DNA of 64,000 nt from CAVPWP01 sp963709395 (GCA_963709395.1 CAVPWP010000008.1:186001-250000); one strand, 5' to 3'; positions 35,517 through 44,956 are shown, counted from the stretch's first letter. Program-made: numbers and translations. Notes: generated by a model from the sequence alone, not told the origin.

Positions 35517-37477
35517 TCAGGTTCGCAGGTCCGGCGGGGTCGCTTCGACCGCAAGCTCGGCCACCACGTCGTCGACGTCGCGCGTTGCGGTCTCCTTCTC
35601 GCCAAGGCGGCGGACGGTCACCGTGCCGTTCTCGACCTCGCGCTGGCCGACGGCCAGGATCACGGGAACCTTGCCCACGGAATGCTCGCGGACCTTGTAG
35701 TTGATCTTCTCGTTGCGCGTGTCGGCCTCGGCCCGCACCCCGGCGGCGACCAGCCTCGCCACCACCTCGTGCACGAAGTCGTCGGCATCCGACACGATCG
35801 AGGCGACGACGACCTGCCGCGGCGCCAGCCAGAACGGCAGCTTGCCGGCGTGTTCCTCGATCAGGATGCCGAGGAACCGCTCGAACGAGCCCAGCGTCGC
35901 GCGGTGCAGCATGCACCGGGCGGTGCTTTTCGCCGTCCGCGCCGATGTAGGTCGCGTCCAGCCGCTCGGGCAGGACGAAGTCGACCTGGCAGCGTGCCGC
36001 ACTGCCAGTCGCGCCCGATCGCGTCGGTCAGCACGAAGTCGAGCTTCGGCCCGTAGAACGCCCCTTCGCCGGGGTTCAGCTCATAGGCGTAGCCCGCCGC
36101 CTGCGTCGCGTTCTCAAGCGCGGCTTCGGCCTGGTCCCAGACCTCGTCCGACCCGGCCCGCGCCTCGGGGCGGTCCGAGAACTTGATCTCGAACTCCGCG
36201 AAATCCGAGGTCGCGGTAGATGTCCGACAGGAAGGCGATGAAGCGCGCGCATCTCTGCCTCGATCTGGTCCTCGGTGCAGAAGATATGCGCGTCGTCCTG
36301 CGTGAAGCCGCGCACGCGCATGATGCCGTGCAGCGCGCCCGACGGCTCGTAGCGGTTGCACGATCCGAACTCGGCCATGCGCAGCGGCAGGTCGCGGTAG
36401 CTCTTCAGGCCCGACGTTGAAGATCTGCACATGGCAGGGGCAGTTCATCGGCTTGAGCGCGTTGACGCGTCTTTTCCCGCGCGTGTTCCTCGTCGACCTC
36501 GACGATGAACATGTGCTCCTGGTAGTTCTCCCAGTGGCCCGACTTTCTCCCACAGGACTTGCGGTTGACGACCTGCGGCGTGTTCACCTCGACATAGCCG
36601 CCCGCGCGCTGCTGGCGGCGCATGTAGTCCTGAAGCGTGGTGTAGATGCGTCCAGCCGTTCGGGTGCCAGAACACCTGCCCCGGCGCTTCTTCCTGGAAG
36701 TGGAACAGATCCATCTCGCGGCCAAGGCGGCGGTGGTCGCGCTTCTCGGCCTCTTCGAGGAAGTGCAGGTAGGCCTTCAGGTCGTCGCGGTTCCGGAAGG
36801 CCACGCCGTAGATGCGCTGGAGCTGCGGACGGTTCGAATCGCCCCGCCAATAGGCCCCGGCCACCTTCATCAGCTTGAAGGCATCGGCGGGCACCTGGCC
36901 CGTGTGCTGAAGATGCGGCCCCCGGCACAGGTCCTGCCAGTGGCCGTGCCAGTACATGCGGATCGGCTGGTCGCCGGGGATCGCCCTCGATCAGCTCGAC
37001 CTTGTAGGGCTCGTTGTTGGCCTTGTAGAACTCGATCGCCCGGCTCACGCTCCCACACTTCGGTCGTCACCGGATCGCGGCGGTTGATGATCTCCTTCAT
37101 CTTCGCCTCGATCGCGCCGAGATCCTCGGGCGTGAACGGCTCCTCCCGGTCGAAGTCGTAGTACCAGCCGTTCTCGATCACCGGGCCGATGGTGACCTTC
37201 ACGCCGGGCCAGATCTCCTGCACCGCGCGGGCCATGATGTGTGCGAGGTCGTGCCGGATGAGTTCGAGCGCCTGCGCGTCGTCCTGCATCGTGTGGATGG
37301 CGATCGGACGCGTCGCTCGGATCGGCCACTGCAGGTCCCAATGCGCGCCGTTCACCGTCGCGCTGATCGCCTTCTTGCCCAGCGAGGTCGAGATGCCGAG
37401 GCCACCTCGGCCGGGGTCACGCCGGCGGGAAAGCTGCGGGAATTGCCATCGGGGAAGGTCAGGGAAATATCGGCCAT
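35517..37477 (-). CDS. thrS: Threonyl-tRNA synthetase (about eleven frameshifts in this assembly)
   Basis: Class II synthetase of about 650 residues reconstructed from consecutive reading frames: TGS domain (MADISLTFPDGNSRSFPAGV TP), editing domain with DLAHIMARAVQEIWPGVKVT (HxxxH-like), catalytic core with KLMKVAGAYWRGD, LKPMNCPCHVQIF, GALHGIMRVRGFTQDDAHIF C and a C-terminal anticodon domain (LPFWLAPRQVVVASIVSD ... RRLGEKETATRDVDDVV). Breaks lie near 37400, 37048, 36983, 36650, 36545, 36473, 36417, 36246, 36212, 35995 and 35930. All segments are in order on one strand, and the enzyme is essential, so the breaks are almost certainly base-call errors. Confidence 0.92.
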
Positions 37478-37646
37478 CGGCCAGTCTCCTCGTCGGTTCG
37501 GCGCCTACGGAACGCCCGGTTGCGGGTATGTCGTGATGTGCTATCTGCCGAGGACGGGCCATGAAGTCAACGGTCCGGAGCGGCCTTGTTGCCGCTTGCG
37601 CCGGGGCATGACGCCGTGGCAGCGGCACCAGAAGCGGGGAGGGGTC

Positions 37647-38411
37647 ATGCCAGCGCCGAACATGTTCGAAACACCGCAAGGCCGCCGGATCGCCTGTCAC
37701 GCCACGCCGGGCGACGGGCCGGGCGTGGTGTTCCTGGGCGGGCTGCGCTCCGACATGGAGGGCACCAAGGCGCTGTTCCTCGAGGACTGGGCCCGCGCCA
37801 CGGGCCGCGCCTTCCTGCGCTTCGACTATTCCGGCCATGGCCAGTCGTCGGGCGCGTTCACCGACGGCTGTATCGGCGACTGGGCCGAGGATGCGCTGGC
37901 CGCGATCTCCGCGCTGACCGAGGGGCCGCAGGTGCTTGTCGGCTCGTCCATGGGCGGCTGGATCGCGCTTCTGGTCGCCCGGTCGGGCCGGGTGCCGGTC
38001 GCGGGCCTTGTCGGCATCGCGGCGGCCCCGGATTTCACCGAGGACGGGATGTGGGCGGACTTCACCGAGGACGAACGTCGGGCGCTGCTGTCCGACGGGC
38101 GGGTCGAACGGCCGTCGGACTATTCGGACGAGCCCTATGTCATCACCCGCCGCCTGATCGAGGACGGGCGCAATCAGCTGGTGCTGCGCAGCCCGCTGCG
38201 GATCGACGCGCCGGTGCGGCTTTTGCAGGGCAGCGCCGACACCGATGTTCTGCCGGACGTGGCGCTGCGGCTTTTCGGCCATCTGGGCGGAGACGATATC
38301 CGCCTGACCATGGTGAAGGGGGCCGACCACCGGTTCTCGACCCCCGAGTGCCTGGACCTGATCCGCGCCTCGGTCGAAGAGGTGCTGGCCCCCACGGGCA
38401 CGCCGTGCTGA
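37647..38411 (+). CDS. Alpha/beta hydrolase
   Basis: A 254-residue hydrolase with the oxyanion loop GVVFLGGLRSDMEGTKALFL, FDYSGHGQSSG, the nucleophile elbow VGSSMGG (Ser101) and the catalytic His in KGADHRFSTPE. The layout is close to small carboxylesterases and to the palmitoyl-thioesterase-like ABHD10 group. The ATG at 37647 follows GGGGAGGGG. Its end overlaps the GTG start of the next hydrolase by 7 bases. Substrate unknown. Confidence 0.88.
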   Translation: MPAPNMFETPQGRRIACHATPGDGPGVVFLGGLRSDMEGTKALFLEDWARATGRAFLRFDYSGHGQSSGAFTDGCIGDWAEDALAAISALTEGPQVLVGSSMGGWIALLVARSGRVPVAGLVGIAAAPDFTEDGMWADFTEDERRALLSDGRVERPSDYSDEPYVITRRLIEDGRNQLVLRSPLRIDAPVRLLQGSADTDVLPDVALRLFGHLGGDDIRLTMVKGADHRFSTPECLDLIRASVEEVLAPTGTPC

Positions 38412-39382
38412 GACGCCTGGCCAAAGGGCTCGCCCTTGTGCTGGCCGCGCTGGCAGTGACCCTTTTGCTCTGGCCGCGCGAGCCTGTGGACACGGCGGTC
38501 GATTTCGACCCCGCCGGGATCGGTCCCGACCTCGACCTCTGGCTGGCCGCACAGGAGGCGCGGTTCGACGATATCACCGACGGCGTCGAAAAGCGGATCG
38601 TCTGGGCCGAAGGGCCGGGCCAGCGCACCGACGAGGTCGTGGTCTATATCCACGGGTTTTCGGCAACCTCCGAAGAGATTCGCCCCGTGCCCGACCGCGT
38701 GGCCGAGGCGCTGGACGCGAACCTGCTGTTCTGGCGCCTGGCAGGCCATGGCCGGGACGGGGCCGCCATGGCCGAGCCAAGCGTGGGCGACTGGATCGCG
38801 GACATGGCGCAGGCACTGGCCGTGGCCGACCGGCTGGGCGACCGGGTGACGGTGATCGCCACCTCGACCGGCGGCACGCTGGCGGCCGTCGCCGCGACCC
38901 TGCCCGAGCTTGCGCCCGGCATCGACCGGCTGGTGCTGGTGTCGCCGAATTTCGAAGTCGTCCATCCCGGCGCGCGCCTTCTCACCTGGCCGGCGGTGCG
39001 GCTCTGGGGCCCCCTTGTCGCGGGGCAAGAGCGGTCCTTCGTTCCGTTCAACGAGGCGCATGGCCGCTACTGGACAACCCGCTTTCCCACGGTCGCCGCG
39101 GTGCCGATGGCCGCCCTTGTCGCCCATGCCCGCAGGCTCGATTTCGGGTCGGTGGAAATTCCGACGCTGTTCCTCTTCTCGGATGCCGACCAGGTGGTCC
39201 GCGCCGCGGCCACGCGCGAGGTCGCCGCGCGCTGGGGCGGACCGGCGGTGATCTCGGCACAGGTGACCGGGCCGGGGGACGATCCGCTTGCCCATGTGAT
39301 CGCGGGCGACATCCTCAGCCCGTCCATGACCGCAGGCGTCAGCGCCGAAATCATCGACTGGATCGTCGCCACCCCGATTTGA
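38405..39382 (+). CDS. Membrane-anchored alpha/beta hydrolase
   Basis: The 325-residue protein starts at a GTG inside the previous stop region. It has one N-terminal membrane helix (LAKGLALVLAALAVTLLLW), then an alpha/beta fold with VVYIHGFSATSEEIRPVPDR, the nucleophile loop IATSTGG (Ala instead of the first Gly of GxSxG), FLFSDADQVV for the acid and DPLAHVIAG with the His. It should face the periplasm. The pair of coupled hydrolases suggests related substrates. An FNR-type box overlaps its stop codon. Confidence 0.85.
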   Translation: MLRRLAKGLALVLAALAVTLLLWPREPVDTAVDFDPAGIGPDLDLWLAAQEARFDDITDGVEKRIVWAEGPGQRTDEVVVYIHGFSATSEEIRPVPDRVAEALDANLLFWRLAGHGRDGAAMAEPSVGDWIADMAQALAVADRLGDRVTVIATSTGGTLAAVAATLPELAPGIDRLVLVSPNFEVVHPGARLLTWPAVRLWGPLVAGQERSFVPFNEAHGRYWTTRFPTVAAVPMAALVAHARRLDFGSVEIPTLFLFSDADQVVRAAATREVAARWGGPAVISAQVTGPGDDPLAHVIAGDILSPSMTAGVSAEIIDWIVATPI

Positions 39383-39392
39383 CCCGGATCAA
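39379..39392 (+). promoter_or_regulatory. FnrL-type box upstream of the DUF465 gene
   Basis: TTGAC-CCGG-ATCAA matches the FnrL consensus TTGAT-N4-ATCAA with one mismatch. Its centre is 63 bases before the DUF465 start, so a class II site at -41.5 would give a leader of about 22 bases. This geometry matches the box before the cytochrome c gene at 62.9 kb. The site overlaps the stop codon of the hydrolase gene. Confidence 0.5.
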
Positions 39393-39448
39393 GGCGGCGG
39401 CCCGTCCGCGCGGTCAAGGTCGACCCGAACACTCAAAGGGAGAGACCG

Positions 39449-39691
39449 ATGACCCATGTGCCGCACGACCTTGCCGCCGACTTCCCCGAGCTTGCCGGGC
39501 GCATCCACGACCTCAAGCAAAGCGATGCCCATTTCGCCCGGCTCCTCGGCGAATACGAAGGGGTCAACGCACAGGTCCACCGCGCCGAGACCAACATCGA
39601 GCCGATGACGCAAGAGGCGGAAACCGCGCTGCGCAAGAGGCGCGCAGCCCTCAAGGACGAGCTTTACCGGATGCTGACCGCCGCCGCCTGA
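39449..39691 (+). CDS. DUF465 (YdcH-like) protein
   Basis: An 80-residue, all-helical protein with the DUF465 pattern: FPELAGRIHDLKQSDAHFAR LLGEYEGVN, ending LRKRRAALKDELYRMLTAA. AAAGGGAGAG precedes the start. The family is widespread and uncharacterised, probably a small helical-hairpin cytoplasmic protein. An FNR-type box upstream suggests expression linked to low oxygen. Confidence 0.88.
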   Translation: MTHVPHDLAADFPELAGRIHDLKQSDAHFARLLGEYEGVNAQVHRAETNIEPMTQEAETALRKRRAALKDELYRMLTAAA

Positions 39692-39716
39692 CCGGGGTTT
39701 CGCCGGCCCTTACCGT

Positions 39717-41108
39717 TTATCCCGTCACCTCGTAGGGCAGGAGCCCGCGACGGTCGGGGTCTATGGTCAGCTTGCGCTCCAGCGGTGGGACTGACCGCTG
39801 GTGGCAGCGCGTGCGTTCGCAGATCCGGCAGGAGATTCCGATCGGCTCGAACGCCTCGGGCGCGTTCAGTTCCATTCCGTCGGCATAGACCAGCGCGGGG
39901 GCATGGCTGATCTCGCAGCCCAGCCCGATGGCGAAGCGTCGGACCGGCGCGCGGAACGACCCCGCGGGTTTCGAGACATCGCGCGCAAGGCAGAAGTACC
40001 GCACCCCGTCGGGCGTCTCGGCCAGCTGGCGCAGGAACCGCCCCGGCGTCTCGAAGGCGCGGTGGACGTTCCACAAGGGGCAGGCACCGCCGAAGCGCGC
40101 GAACTGGAGCCGCGTCGCTGAATGGCGCTTGGTGATCGTGCCGGCCTGATCGACCCGGACGAAGAAGAAGGGCACGCCCTTGGCACCGGTGCGCTGAAGG
40201 GTGGACAGACGGTGCGCCACCTGCTCGATCGAGGCGCCGAAGGTGAAGGACAGCCGCTCGAGATCGTGCCGCATCTCGCCCGCGGCGTTCAGGAAGCGCT
40301 CGTAGGGCATCAGCGCCGCCCCGGCGAAGTAGTTGGCCAGCCCGATCTTGGCGATGCCGCGGGCGGCGTCCGACTGGAACCGCGCAAGGTCGAGCGTCGC
40401 CTCGATCAGGTCGTTCTGCGTCAGAAGCGCCAGCTGGTGCAGGATCTGGAAGCGCCGCGTCGCCGGATCGGCATGGGCCGACAGCGTCAGGGTCCGGGCG
40501 TCGGGATCGAAGGCGCGCAGCGTCTCGGTCTCTTCGACCCGGACGCGGATATCCTGGAAGGCCAGGGCCGACAGGGCGACCTCCTCGACCGCGCCCTTCT
40601 GCGACAGGCGTTCGGCCGCCCGGTCGACGGCGTCGATGTAATTGTCGCAATAGTGGAAGAAATCCCGCACCTCTTCCCAGGGGCTTTGCACCCGCTGGCC
40701 CCCTTCGCGCCCCAGCGCCTCGTCCAGCGAGGCAAGCTGTTCATGCCCCTGCCGGTAGGCGCGGTGCAGCGTCACGAAGGCCCGCGCCAGCCCCGGGGCG
40801 TTCGAGGCCGTCAGCCGCAGGTCGGCAAGCGACGGCACCGCCCCGCCGAAGACCGGGTCGGCCAGCACCTCGCGCAGGTCGCTGACCAGCCGTTCGCCAT
40901 CGGCGGCCGAAAGCTCGGTCACGTCGAAGCCGAATTCCTGCGCCAGCGCCAGCAGCACGGTCGACGAGACCGGGCGGTTGTTGTTCTCCATCTGGTTCAG
41001 ATAGGGCAGCGACACGCCGAGCTTCTCGGCGAAGGCCTTTTGCGTCAGTCCAAGCTGGCCGCGCAATTCGCGCAGCTTGGCGCCGGCATAGAGTTTTCGA
41101 GGGGCCAT
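39717..41108 (-). CDS. pccR: PccR-type short-chain fatty acyl-CoA regulator (ScfR family)
   Basis: The 463-residue protein has an N-terminal XRE helix-turn-helix (RELRGQLGLTQKAFAEKLGV SLPYLNQMENNNRP) and long IrrE-like/DUF2083 effector domains with a cysteine cluster (SCRICERTRCHQRSVPP). ScfR proteins sense acyl-CoA esters; PccR of Rhodobacter sphaeroides activates propionyl-CoA carboxylase genes. Starts at 41150 and 41114 are also in frame, but AAAGG sits correctly for 41108, and the TTTGCAAA boxes then fall in the promoter. It faces away from pccB, with an MFS gene between them. Autoregulation is likely. Confidence 0.9.
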   Translation of the reverse strand: MAPRKLYAGAKLRELRGQLGLTQKAFAEKLGVSLPYLNQMENNNRPVSSTVLLALAQEFGFDVTELSAADGERLVSDLREVLADPVFGGAVPSLADLRLTASNAPGLARAFVTLHRAYRQGHEQLASLDEALGREGGQRVQSPWEEVRDFFHYCDNYIDAVDRAAERLSQKGAVEEVALSALAFQDIRVRVEETETLRAFDPDARTLTLSAHADPATRRFQILHQLALLTQNDLIEATLDLARFQSDAARGIAKIGLANYFAGAALMPYERFLNAAGEMRHDLERLSFTFGASIEQVAHRLSTLQRTGAKGVPFFFVRVDQAGTITKRHSATRLQFARFGGACPLWNVHRAFETPGRFLRQLAETPDGVRYFCLARDVSKPAGSFRAPVRRFAIGLGCEISHAPALVYADGMELNAPEAFEPIGISCRICERTRCHQRSVPPLERKLTIDPDRRGLLPYEVTG

Positions 41109-41116
41109 CGGCATCC

Positions 41117-41146
41117 TTTGCAAAATCCCTGATCGGTATTTGCAAA
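41117..41146 (-). promoter_or_regulatory. PccR-type operator pair at the pccR start
   Basis: Two perfect TTTGCAAA palindromes at 41117-41124 and 41139-41146 are spaced 22 bp apart (start to start), about two helical turns. They lie between the MFS stop and the pccR ATG, so PccR probably controls its own gene. TTTGCAAA is the core reported for R. sphaeroides PccR, there in pairs with a shorter spacer. Confidence 0.65.
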
Positions 41147-41159
41147 GCATGGGTCCTGC

Positions 41160-42381
41160 TCAGCTTTCTGACAACTGCCTTTCGCGCCGGATCACATAGA
41201 GGATCGCGCCGACCGACAGGATCGAGGTGATCAGCATCAGAAGCTGCAAGGGCAGGCTGGTCGTGCCCCACAGCAGAACGATGCCCGCCAGCACCGAAAG
41301 CGCTGCCCCGCCCCCGATCAGGATCGCGCTGCCGAGGCCCGAGGCGGTGCCCGCCAGATTGGGCCGGACCGACAGCATGCCGGCGGTGGCGTTGGGCATG
41401 ACCATGCCGTTGCCGAGGCCGACGAAAGTGCAAAAGCCGAAAAACACCAGCGCCGACCCGAATCCCAGCGCGGTGATCAGCACCGAGATCGTGAGCCCCG
41501 TGGTGGTGATGATCGCGCCGTAAAGGATCATCCGGTTCACCCCCAGCCGCACCGAAAAGCGTCCCGACAGGAAGTTGCCCATCGCATAGCCGATGGCGGG
41601 AGCGCCGAATCCCACGCCCGCCCAGAACGCATCGAGGCCGTAGACCTCGCTGGCGACGTAAGGCGACGCCGCCAAGGAAGGCGAAGAAGGCGCCCGACGC
41701 GAAGGCCGCGGCGAAGACATAGCCCCAGAACCGGCGCGAGGTCAGAAGCTCGGGGTAGTCGCGGATCTGGTCGCGAAAGCTGGTGGCCCGGCCCTCGGGC
41801 GCGGTCTCGCCCTGGTCGGCCCAGGCCAGCGCTCCGATCGCCACGCCCGAGAGCGCCAGGAACACGAAGGTCGCCCGCCAGCCGAAGGCCTCGTCGAGCG
41901 CGCCGCCGATCATCGGGGCGAACATCGGCACCAGCGACATGCCCATGGTGACATAGCCGATCATCGAGGCGGCTTCGTTCTGGGGATACATGTCGCGGAC
42001 GATGGCGCGCGACAGCACGAAACCCGCCGCGACCGCGCCCTGCATCATGCGGAACATCAGAAAGATCTCGGCGGTGGGCGCGAGGATGCACCCGATGGTG
42101 GCAAGGACGAAGATCGTCGTTGCGCCAAGAACGATCGGGCGGCGCCCGTAGCGGTCGGCCAGCGGGCCGACCATCAGCTGGATCACGGCCGTGGTGGCCA
42201 GGTACAGAGACACAGACAGCTGCATCACGCTGTACTCGGTATCGAAATAGCGGCTCATCGCCGGAAGCGACGGCAGGAAGGCACTCATGCTCATCGCGCC
42301 GAGGCCGGCGAGCAGCACGAGTGTCATGATATGGGGCGGAGTGGTCCGGTCGAGAAAACGGACCGCGATGGACGCGTTCAT
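41160..42381 (-). CDS. Bcr/CflA-type MFS drug transporter (one frameshift)
   Basis: A 12-helix transporter of about 406 residues. It begins MNASIAVRFLDRTTPPHIMT and has the motif A loop LMVGPLADRYGRRPIVLGAT, the antiporter region YVTMGMSLVPMFAPMIGGAL, and the C-terminal half beginning PYVASEVYGLDAFWAGVGFG. An indel near 41672 splits it. The Bcr/CflA family exports drugs, cysteine or sulfonamides. It lies between pccR and pccB but its stop is only 51 bases from the pccR start, so it may be cotranscribed with pccR; a link to propionate is not evident. Confidence 0.88.
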
Positions 42382-42451
42382 GCGCACCGGGTTATCGCCG
42401 CCCGCGATCCTTGTCCATGTGCGCCGGCGCACAGGGGGGTGGCACCAAGAC

Positions 42452-42491
42452 TTTGCAAAGTTACAAATTCAGATTTGCCAAAATTTGCAAA
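42452..42491 (+). promoter_or_regulatory. PccR-type operator array upstream of pccB
   Basis: TTTGCAAA occurs at 42452-42459 and 42484-42491, with an imperfect copy (TTTGCCAAA) at 42474-42482. Start-to-start distances are 22 and 10 bp, i.e. two turns and one turn, so all three face the same side of the helix. The first pair repeats the 22-bp phase found at pccR. The array ends 85 bases before the pccB ATG in the pccB/MFS divergent gap. Confidence 0.7.
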
Positions 42492-42576
42492 TATGCGAGA
42501 TTTTCCTTTCCCGCGCGGGACAGGCGCGCTAGCCAACCCCAAAGACCCCAGAGACGGGCCGGGAGGAGACGACGCC

Positions 42577-44106
42577 ATGAAGATCCTGCAGGAACTCGAG
42601 CGGCGGCGGGCCGCGGCCCGCATGGGCGGCGGCGAAAAACGCATCGCGGCGCAGCACGCCAAGGGCAAGCTGACCGCGCGTGAACGCGTCGAACTTCTGC
42701 TCGACGAGGATTCGTTCGAGGAATTCGACATGTTCGTCACCCACCGCACGACCGACTTCGGCATGGCCGAGCAGAAAAGCCCGGGCGACGGGGTGGTCAC
42801 CGGCTGGGGCACGATCAACGGCCGCATGGTCTATGTCTTCAGCCAGGACTTCACCGTCCTCGGCGGGTCGGTCAGCGAAACCCATGCCGCCAAGATCTGC
42901 AAGATCATGGACATGGCGATGCAGAACGGCGCGCCGGTGATCGGGATGAACGATTCGGGTGGCGCGCGCATCCAGGAAGGCGTGGGCAGCCTTGCCGCCT
43001 ATGGCGAGGTCTTCCAGCGCAACATCGAAGCCTCGGGCGTGGTGCCGCAGATCAGCATGATCATGGGCCCCTGCGCGGGTGGGGCGGTCTACAGCCCGGC
43101 GATGACCGACTTCATCTTCATGGTGAAGGATTCCTCGTACATGTTCGTCACCGGCCCCGACGTGGTGAAGACCGTCACCAACGAGGTGGTGACCGCAGAG
43201 GAACTGGGCGGCGCCAGCACCCACACACGCAAGTCCTCGGTCGCCGACGCGGCCTTCGAGAACGATGTCGAGGCCCTGATGGAGGTGCGGCGGCTGGTCG
43301 ATTTCCTGCCGCTCAACAACCGGCAGCAACCACCCAAGCGTCCGTTCTTCGACGATCCCGACCGGATCGACGAAAGCCTCGACACGCTGATCCCGACCAA
43401 CCCCAATCAGCCCTACGACATGCGGGAACTGATCCTGAAGGTCGCGGACGAGGGGGATTTCTTCGAGATCCAGAAGGATTTCGCCGGCAACATCATCACC
43501 GGGTTCATCCGGCTCGAAGGGACGACCGTGGGCGTGGTGGCGAACCAGCCGCTGGTGCTGGCGGGGGTTCTCGACATCGACAGCGCCCGCAAGGGCGCGC
43601 GCTTCGTGCGGTTCTGCGACGCCTTCGAGATCCCGATCCTGACCTTCGTCGACGTTCCGGGCTTCCTGCCGGGCACCACGCAGGAATACGGCGGCGTCAT
43701 CAAGCACGGGGCGAAGCTTCTCTTCGCCTATGGCGAGGCGACGGTGCCGAAGGTGACCGTGATCACCCGCAAGGCCTATGGCGGGGCCTATGTCGTGATG
43801 TCGTCCAAACATCTGCGGGCCGACATCAACTATGCCTGGCCCACCTCCGAGATCGCGGTGATGGGCGCCAAGGGCGCGGTCGAGATCCTGTTCCGGTCCG
43901 AACTCGATGATCCCGAAAAGATCTCCGAACGCACGGCCTATTACGAAGACAACTTCTCGAATCCTTTCCGTGCCGCCGAACGCGGCTTCATCGACGAGGT
44001 GATCCAGCCCCGGTCGACGCGCCGCCGCGTGGCCCGGGCCTTTGCCGCCCTGAAGTCGAAACAGCGGCAGATGCCGTGGAAAAAACACGACAATATACCG
44101 CTATGA
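42577..44106 (+). CDS. pccB: Propionyl-CoA carboxylase beta subunit
   Basis: The 509-residue carboxyltransferase subunit transfers CO2 from carboxybiotin to propionyl-CoA, giving methylmalonyl-CoA. It begins MKILQELERRRAAARMGGGE and shows the acyl-CoA and carboxybiotin pockets in GMNDSGGARIQEGVGSLAAY, IMGPCAGGAVYSPAMTDF, FVDVPGFLPGTTQEYGGVIK and YGGAYVVMSSKHLRADINYA WP. GGGAGGAG precedes the ATG. The frame is intact. Its promoter carries PccR-type boxes. The alpha subunit is 1.5 kb downstream, after three small genes. Confidence 0.95.
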   Translation: MKILQELERRRAAARMGGGEKRIAAQHAKGKLTARERVELLLDEDSFEEFDMFVTHRTTDFGMAEQKSPGDGVVTGWGTINGRMVYVFSQDFTVLGGSVSETHAAKICKIMDMAMQNGAPVIGMNDSGGARIQEGVGSLAAYGEVFQRNIEASGVVPQISMIMGPCAGGAVYSPAMTDFIFMVKDSSYMFVTGPDVVKTVTNEVVTAEELGGASTHTRKSSVADAAFENDVEALMEVRRLVDFLPLNNRQQPPKRPFFDDPDRIDESLDTLIPTNPNQPYDMRELILKVADEGDFFEIQKDFAGNIITGFIRLEGTTVGVVANQPLVLAGVLDIDSARKGARFVRFCDAFEIPILTFVDVPGFLPGTTQEYGGVIKHGAKLLFAYGEATVPKVTVITRKAYGGAYVVMSSKHLRADINYAWPTSEIAVMGAKGAVEILFRSELDDPEKISERTAYYEDNFSNPFRAAERGFIDEVIQPRSTRRRVARAFAALKSKQRQMPWKKHDNIPL

Positions 44107-44338
44107 CGATGCCGGCGACACCCCGCCCTGCCTGCCCTTGCGACGGCATCCTGTCCGGTTTCGGAGATGTGGCCTATTTTCGCCACAGTCGCCCAAGAAG
44201 TTCAGGATTTTTCTATGAATCCTCCGGCGCTTGGGCTAGCGTCCCGGTGTGTGCCAGCAATGGTGCCATGAAACCGGACGAGGGATGGTCAGGCTCAAAA
44301 AGTCAGACAAACGCCCGCAAACATTATAGGAGCCTCAG

Positions 44339-44470
44339 ATGTCGAAGAGCATCAAAGCACTGGTTGCCATCAGCCTGTTCACCGTTATCGCTGCCTGCGC
44401 CCAGCAGGAAGAAATCATCGTCGTCGAGCCCGCGCCCATCGTGGCCGAGCAGCCGACCGGCAAGTTCTGA
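44339..44470 (+). CDS. Small lipoprotein of the pccB-pccA spacer
   Basis: A 43-residue ORF with a lipoprotein signal: MSKSIKALVAISLFTVIAAC (Cys20), then an acidic tail of 23 residues with EEIIVVEPAPIVAEQ. AGGAG precedes the ATG at a good distance. It is probably an outer-membrane lipopeptide; I do not recognise a family. Such small lipoproteins are easily missed, but the signal and ribosome site support it. Confidence 0.65.
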   Translation: MSKSIKALVAISLFTVIAACAQQEEIIVVEPAPIVAEQPTGKF

Positions 44471-44596
44471 TTCCGCGCTGACCGGCGCGCCCCTGGGCGC
44501 ACCGGACGGCAAGATCAAAGGCCGCGCCCGCGCCCTGTCGCAAGACGGGTGGCGGGCGTTTCCTTTTCCGGCGCCTGCCGGCGCAGAGGAACGGCC

Positions 44597-44956
44597 ATGC
44601 TGAAACACCGTGGCTTTCCGGGGCGTCTGCCTGGCACCGATTTCCAGTTCACGATCCGGCGCGGCAATCCCAAGGGGGCCACACCCCTGGTCCGCCGCGA
44701 ACGGCACGCAGACCGCCGCCCGGCCGACCGGCGCGCCGACCTGTGGTTTCTGGCGGCGCTCTGGGAGCATTTCGGAGACGAACCGTTCGAGCGCGGCAAC
44801 CTCGACGCGGGGCGGCTGTCCTGGCTTTTGGGCCGCGAAGTCCTTCCCGCCGAGGATCCGTTCGATCCCGAGGACTACGGCGCGCTTCTGCGGATCGACG
44901 AGGCGCGGGCGCGGGCGAGCTTTCCCGAGGCGTTCGGCGACGGGGATCCGGCATGA
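44597..44956 (+). CDS. Conserved hypothetical protein between pccB and pccA
   Basis: A 119-residue soluble protein, very charged (many Arg, Asp, Glu): MLKHRGFPGRLPGTDFQFTI, the central DRRADLWFLAALWEHFGDEP FE and a C-terminal LLRIDEARARASFPEAFGDG. The ATG at 44597 has GAGGAA upstream; an in-frame start 48 bases earlier is possible. I do not recognise it. Position in the propionate cluster suggests a partner role, which is speculative. Confidence 0.6.
   Translation: MLKHRGFPGRLPGTDFQFTIRRGNPKGATPLVRRERHADRRPADRRADLWFLAALWEHFGDEPFERGNLDAGRLSWLLGREVLPAEDPFDPEDYGALLRIDEARARASFPEAFGDGDPA

Noticed and set aside
42529..44088. A 519-codon minus-strand frame opposite pccB
   Set aside because: Shadow of pccB; the translation is His/Arg-rich with no domain.
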